Source: Marinomonas flavescens
GTDB lineage: Bacteria > Pseudomonadota > Gammaproteobacteria > Pseudomonadales > Marinomonadaceae
Length of the DNA stretch: 64,000 bases
Assembly (NCBI RefSeq): GCF_004352835.1
Contig: NZ_SJSB01000005.1
Span: forward strand, 124,001-188,000
Reading direction: 5' to 3'
The notes beneath the pieces are model-generated. The model was not told where the DNA came from, did no database searches, and saw only the letters and a list, made by a program, of their open reading frames with translations. The position numbers and the translations under genes were made by a program. Below, one piece after another: positions 61,314 to 64,000 of this stretch (position 1 is its first letter; each line of letters opens with the position of its first letter).

Positions 61314-61970
61314 TTGATTGGAAAAAAATCAAAGCATACAAAGCAATCGGTTAATAGAAAGATACTAGAATCACGTATATTACGTTCGGCTGAAATTGTT
61401 TTTGCTTCTAAGGGATTTAGTGGTGCCTCTATGGAGCGCATTGCAGAAATATCTAAAATATCTAAGCAAAACCTTATTTATTACTTTCCAAACAAAGACT
61501 TACTGTACAGAAGAGTGTTAGAGGAGATTCTTGATATTTGGATAGAGAAACTCTCTTTTCTAGAAAATCATGGCGATACTCCAGAAGAGGTAATACGCAG
61601 TTATGTACGTGAGAAAATGCAGATTTCAAGGCTTTACCCAAATGGCTCGAAAGTGTTTGCCCATGAAATTATTAGCGGTGCTCCAGTCCTAAAAGACTAT
61701 TTGATTAGCCACTTAAAACCACAGTTTGATAGAGATGTTTCGTTAGTTAAGTCTTGGATAAATAAGGGATTAATAGAAAATGTAGATCCTGAGCATTTAT
61801 TTTTTACGATATGGGCTGCAACACAAACTTATGCGGATTTCTCGACTCAAATTGAAATTTTATTAGGTAGAAGCAGTTTGCATCAAACTGATTTTGAACA
61901 AGCTGAGATTGCAGTCACAGATTTTATCGTGCGCGGTCTTGGTGCGCACAAAAAAAATAATAATAATTAA
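61314..61970 (+). CDS. RutR-like TetR-family regulator
   Basis: A 218-residue TetR-family repressor. Residues about 21-66 form the HTH (SAEIVFASKGFSGASMERIA, then SKQNLIYYFPNKDLLY). The C-terminal domain matches E. coli RutR closely: VLEEILDIWIEKL, VFAHEIISGAPVLKDYL and WAATQTYADFSTQIE. RutR is inactivated by uracil and thymine. The TTG start at 61314 is set by GGAAGGG at 61301-61307. It is divergent from the pyrimidine genes and upstream of cofGH. Confidence 0.9.
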   Translation: MIGKKSKHTKQSVNRKILESRILRSAEIVFASKGFSGASMERIAEISKISKQNLIYYFPNKDLLYRRVLEEILDIWIEKLSFLENHGDTPEEVIRSYVREKMQISRLYPNGSKVFAHEIISGAPVLKDYLISHLKPQFDRDVSLVKSWINKGLIENVDPEHLFFTIWAATQTYADFSTQIEILLGRSSLHQTDFEQAEIAVTDFIVRGLGAHKKNNNN

Positions 61971-62061
61971 CGCCACGTTTTCATCTGTTCAACGTAGAGT
62001 AGCTCTGTTTTTAATATAAATTGTTTAAAGAAAAACCTTTCCTATTCATGATCTTAACCAT

Positions 62062-62085
62062 TTAGTTAACTTTTTAGTTAACTAA
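62062..62085. repeat. Tandem TTAGTTAACT elements
   Basis: Two copies of TTAGTTAACT lie exactly 12 bp apart (62062-62071 and 62074-62083). The second extends to the perfect 12-bp palindrome TTAGTTAACTAA. They lie between the TetR-family gene and cofG and could be a protein-binding site. Confidence 0.5.
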
Positions 62086-62100
62086 ACTTAAGTCGGTAAG

Positions 62101-62134
62101 TTTTTTTTTGGTGCAAGGATGCACCGAAAAAAAA
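62101..62134. other. T/A-rich stem-loop upstream of cofG
   Basis: A 14-bp inverted repeat: nine T then GGTGC, a loop AAGGAT, then GCACC, G and eight A. It is an unusual hairpin whose T-run comes before, not after, the stem, so it is not a standard terminator in the cofG direction. Its role is unknown. Confidence 0.55.
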
Positions 62135-62166
62135 CGATTTACTCTCTTCTGTATTCTTGATATTAG

Positions 62167-62190
62167 TTTTTATACCAAATGGTAAAAAAA
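62167..62190. promoter_or_regulatory. Predicted RutR-like operator, cofG promoter
   Basis: A palindrome with core TACCA-AA-TGGTA (62173-62184) and flanking T and A runs, centred 39 bp before the cofG start. The core ACCAnnTGGT fits the RutR box exactly. It is nearly identical to the site before the amidase gene: both contain ACCAAA, one variable base, then GGTAAAAAAA. This suggests that the same regulator controls cofGH. Confidence 0.72.
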
Positions 62191-62217
62191 TGAAATTAAG
62201 GCTGGTTAGGATTAAAT

Positions 62218-63375
62218 ATGATTTCTGTTTCTGATGCTGTATCTAATGAATTTGTCACTGGACCAGACTTGTATGCTCTTTGTCAGCAAGCGGCTCAAGT
62301 ACGTGATGATTATTGGGGAAAACAACTTACTTATTCAAAAAAAGTTTTTATTCCACTCACTAATATGTGCCGTGATACTTGTGGTTATTGTACTTTTGTA
62401 CAAGGGCCTGAATCCCCCAATTCCAATTACATGACACCAGATCAGGTGTTGAAAACCGCTTTTGATGGTGAAGCACTAGAGTGTAAGGAAGCCTTATTTA
62501 GTTTAGGTGAAAGACCAGAAGAGCGGCATCAAAAAGCTCGCGACTTATTAGCGGCCTTAGGCTATGAAAGCACGCTAGATTATCTACATGATCAGTGTGA
62601 AAACGTATTAACACATACCAATCTATTACCCCACGTGAATGCAGGCGCATTGTCTTATAACGAACTGAAGCGGTTAAAACCTGTCGCGGCGAGTATGGGG
62701 ATGATGCTGGAAAATGTATCCAATGATTTACTTAGGAAAGGTCAAGCACACCATGCTTGCCCAGATAAAACGCCTAAACGACGACTCGATACAATCGAGC
62801 AAGCGGGAAAGCTTGATATTGCGTTTACTACGGGCATTTTGATTGGCATTGGTGAAACTTGGCAAGACCGCATTAACAGTTTGGTGGCGATTCGTGATCG
62901 ACACCTTTCTTACGGACACATACAAGAAGTTATCATTCAAAATTTTCGCGCTAAAGCGGGCACCGTTATGGCGGGTTATCAAGAGCCTAATTTAGATGAC
63001 ATGAAGCGGACGATTGCGATAGCACGTTTGATCCTACCAAAAGAAATTAGCATTCAAGCGCCACCCAATTTAGAAGTGGAATACGGCAGTTACATTAACG
63101 CCGGCATTAATGATTGGGGCGGTATCTCTCCGTTAACCAAAGATTTTATTAATCCAGAACGAGCGTGGCCTCAGATTAGTAGCGTAGCGCAAGCTTGTGA
63201 AGGATTAGGTTATTCGTTGGCAGAGCGACTGACTATTTATGATCGCTTTCAGCAGCAAGACGATAAATATCTAACGCCCAATTTAACTCATCGAGTCGCA
63301 TCGCTTGCTAGTCATGCCGCTCGCTCTAACCATCAGTATTCTGGTCATCGGTCAGAAGGAGATATCAGCGCATGA
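62218..63375 (+). CDS. cofG: FO synthase subunit CofG
   Basis: A 385-residue radical-SAM enzyme that closes the deazaflavin ring in making 7,8-didemethyl-8-hydroxy-5-deazariboflavin (FO), the core of coenzyme F420. The 4Fe-4S cysteines are C51, C55 and C58 in PLTNMCRDTCGYCTF, the typical CofG motif. Later markers are FTTGILIGIGETWQDR, IQEVIIQNFRAKAGT and INAGINDWGGISPLTKD. AGGA lies 6 bp before the ATG. It overlaps cofH by 4 nt. Bacteria often carry these as a fused fbiC in actinobacteria; here the genes are split. Confidence 0.94.
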   Translation: MISVSDAVSNEFVTGPDLYALCQQAAQVRDDYWGKQLTYSKKVFIPLTNMCRDTCGYCTFVQGPESPNSNYMTPDQVLKTAFDGEALECKEALFSLGERPEERHQKARDLLAALGYESTLDYLHDQCENVLTHTNLLPHVNAGALSYNELKRLKPVAASMGMMLENVSNDLLRKGQAHHACPDKTPKRRLDTIEQAGKLDIAFTTGILIGIGETWQDRINSLVAIRDRHLSYGHIQEVIIQNFRAKAGTVMAGYQEPNLDDMKRTIAIARLILPKEISIQAPPNLEVEYGSYINAGINDWGGISPLTKDFINPERAWPQISSVAQACEGLGYSLAERLTIYDRFQQQDDKYLTPNLTHRVASLASHAARSNHQYSGHRSEGDISA

Positions 63376-64000
63376 GCTTATCACATTCAATATTGGAAGA
63401 AATGCTTCCACCAACCCTATTAAGTCACAATATTAGTGCACCAGTACGTGCCATTTTAGAGCACTCTTTATCGGGTAAAGAGCTGAGTGTGGAAGATGCC
63501 TGTGTACTTTTCGCCACGCAAGGTGAAGAAGCTCAAGCGGTGTTAGACATTGCTGACAAAGTACGTGAAAAGCGTGTTGGTAATACTGGCAGCTTTGTTA
63601 TTACTCGAAACATTAACTTTACCAACGTGTGTTATATGGGTTGTCGGTTTTGTAATTTCGCCAAAGAAAAAGGCGATCAAGATGCGGAGTTTTTGACCGT
63701 TGAGCAAGTTGCTGACAAAGCCGAAGAAGCATGGGCCCGCGGAGCAACAGAAGTCTGTATTCAAGGTGGATTACACCCAGATATTGATGCGGATTATTAC
63801 CGTAACCTTATTATTGCGGTGAAATCGCGAGTACCAGAAATCCATATACATGCCTTTTCGCCATTTGAAATTTGGTATGGCTGTAAGAAAGCGCGACTTG
63901 AGCCAGAGGTTTTTTTGACAGAGCTGAAAGCGTTAGGGCTTGGTACCATGCCGGGTACCGCTGCAGAAATTTTGGATACTGAGATACGCAAACAACTGAC
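63372..64000 (+). CDS. cofH: FO synthase subunit CofH, 5' part
   Basis: The first about 209 residues of the radical-SAM enzyme that joins a tyrosine-derived fragment to 5-amino-6-ribitylaminouracil in FO synthesis. The 4Fe-4S cysteines are C87, C91 and C94 in RNINFTNVCYMGCRFCNFAK, the CofH hallmark. IQGGLHPDIDADYY and IHIHAFSPFEI follow. The gene runs past the window end. ATG overlaps the cofG stop (ATGA). MqnE and MqnC of the futalosine pathway are less likely because of the cofG partner. Confidence 0.93.
   Translation, partial: MSLSHSILEEMLPPTLLSHNISAPVRAILEHSLSGKELSVEDACVLFATQGEEAQAVLDIADKVREKRVGNTGSFVITRNINFTNVCYMGCRFCNFAKEKGDQDAEFLTVEQVADKAEEAWARGATEVCIQGGLHPDIDADYYRNLIIAVKSRVPEIHIHAFSPFEIWYGCKKARLEPEVFLTELKALGLGTMPGTAAEILDTEIRKQL

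Noticed and set aside
62101..62134. Hairpin as an intrinsic terminator of the TetR-family gene
   Set aside because: The T-run precedes the stem and A-run follows it in the direction of transcription, opposite to a terminator.
62218..64000. Futalosine-pathway enzymes MqnC/MqnE instead of CofG/CofH
   Set aside because: The CRDTCGYCTF and NVCYMGCRFCNF motifs and the overlapping order are those of CofG and CofH.

Overview
This window looks like a chromosomal segment of a marine gammaproteobacterium of the Oceanospirillales, most like Marinomonas. That placement is inferred from protein resemblance and gene order (NuoG with an E. coli-type extra 4Fe-4S cluster, the dusB-fis pair, purH-purD, accB-accC-prmA, pqiABC, opgGH), not from a database search. 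Base composition is moderately AT-rich throughout. I see no rRNA, tRNA, CRISPR array, insertion sequence or prophage gene.

Layout. (1) 1-10452, plus strand: the end of nuoF, then nuoG to nuoN of the proton-pumping NADH:quinone oxidoreductase, closed by a two-way terminator shared with purD. (2) 10592-21509, minus strand: a housekeeping block reading dsbD, accB, accC, prmA, a zinc-ribbon/DUF3426 protein, dusB, fis, purH, purD. (3) 21616-31366: small units on both strands, including a lipoprotein/DUF2333 pair, two GNAT acetyltransferases, a TPR protein, a peroxiredoxin-like protein, an isochorismatase-like hydrolase, an EamA exporter, a homocysteine methyltransferase, a dienoyl-CoA isomerase-like crotonase, a pseudouridine synthase and a DEDD exonuclease. 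(4) 31410-37578, mostly minus: dsdA, dgt, an HTH-only LysR-like gene (plus), cysH (APS-reductase type), nudL-like, pabB. (5) 37648-45961: an alpha/beta hydrolase, a four-gene minor pilin operon, nadE, apbE, cytochrome b561 and rluF. (6) 46034-55901: a Na/Pi cotransporter, then opgGH (minus) divergent from pqiABC (plus), followed by a decayed inositol-monophosphatase-like gene.

(7) 56550-64000 is the most unusual part. The minus strand carries a carbamoyl-amide hydrolase (beta-ureidopropionase type), an NCS1 permease and a dihydropyrimidinase. These are the uptake and lower half of reductive pyrimidine (or hydantoin) catabolism. Divergent from them are a RutR-like TetR regulator and then cofG-cofH, the two radical-SAM halves of FO synthase, which makes the deazaflavin core of coenzyme F420. 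F420 genes are uncommon in gammaproteobacteria. The promoters of the amidase unit and of cofGH carry near-identical palindromes that resemble the E. coli RutR box. I infer that one pyrimidine-responsive repressor controls both pyrimidine breakdown and deazaflavin synthesis. No uracil-reducing enzyme (PydA or PreTA) is present in the window, so a deazaflavin-dependent step in this pathway is a testable but unproven idea.
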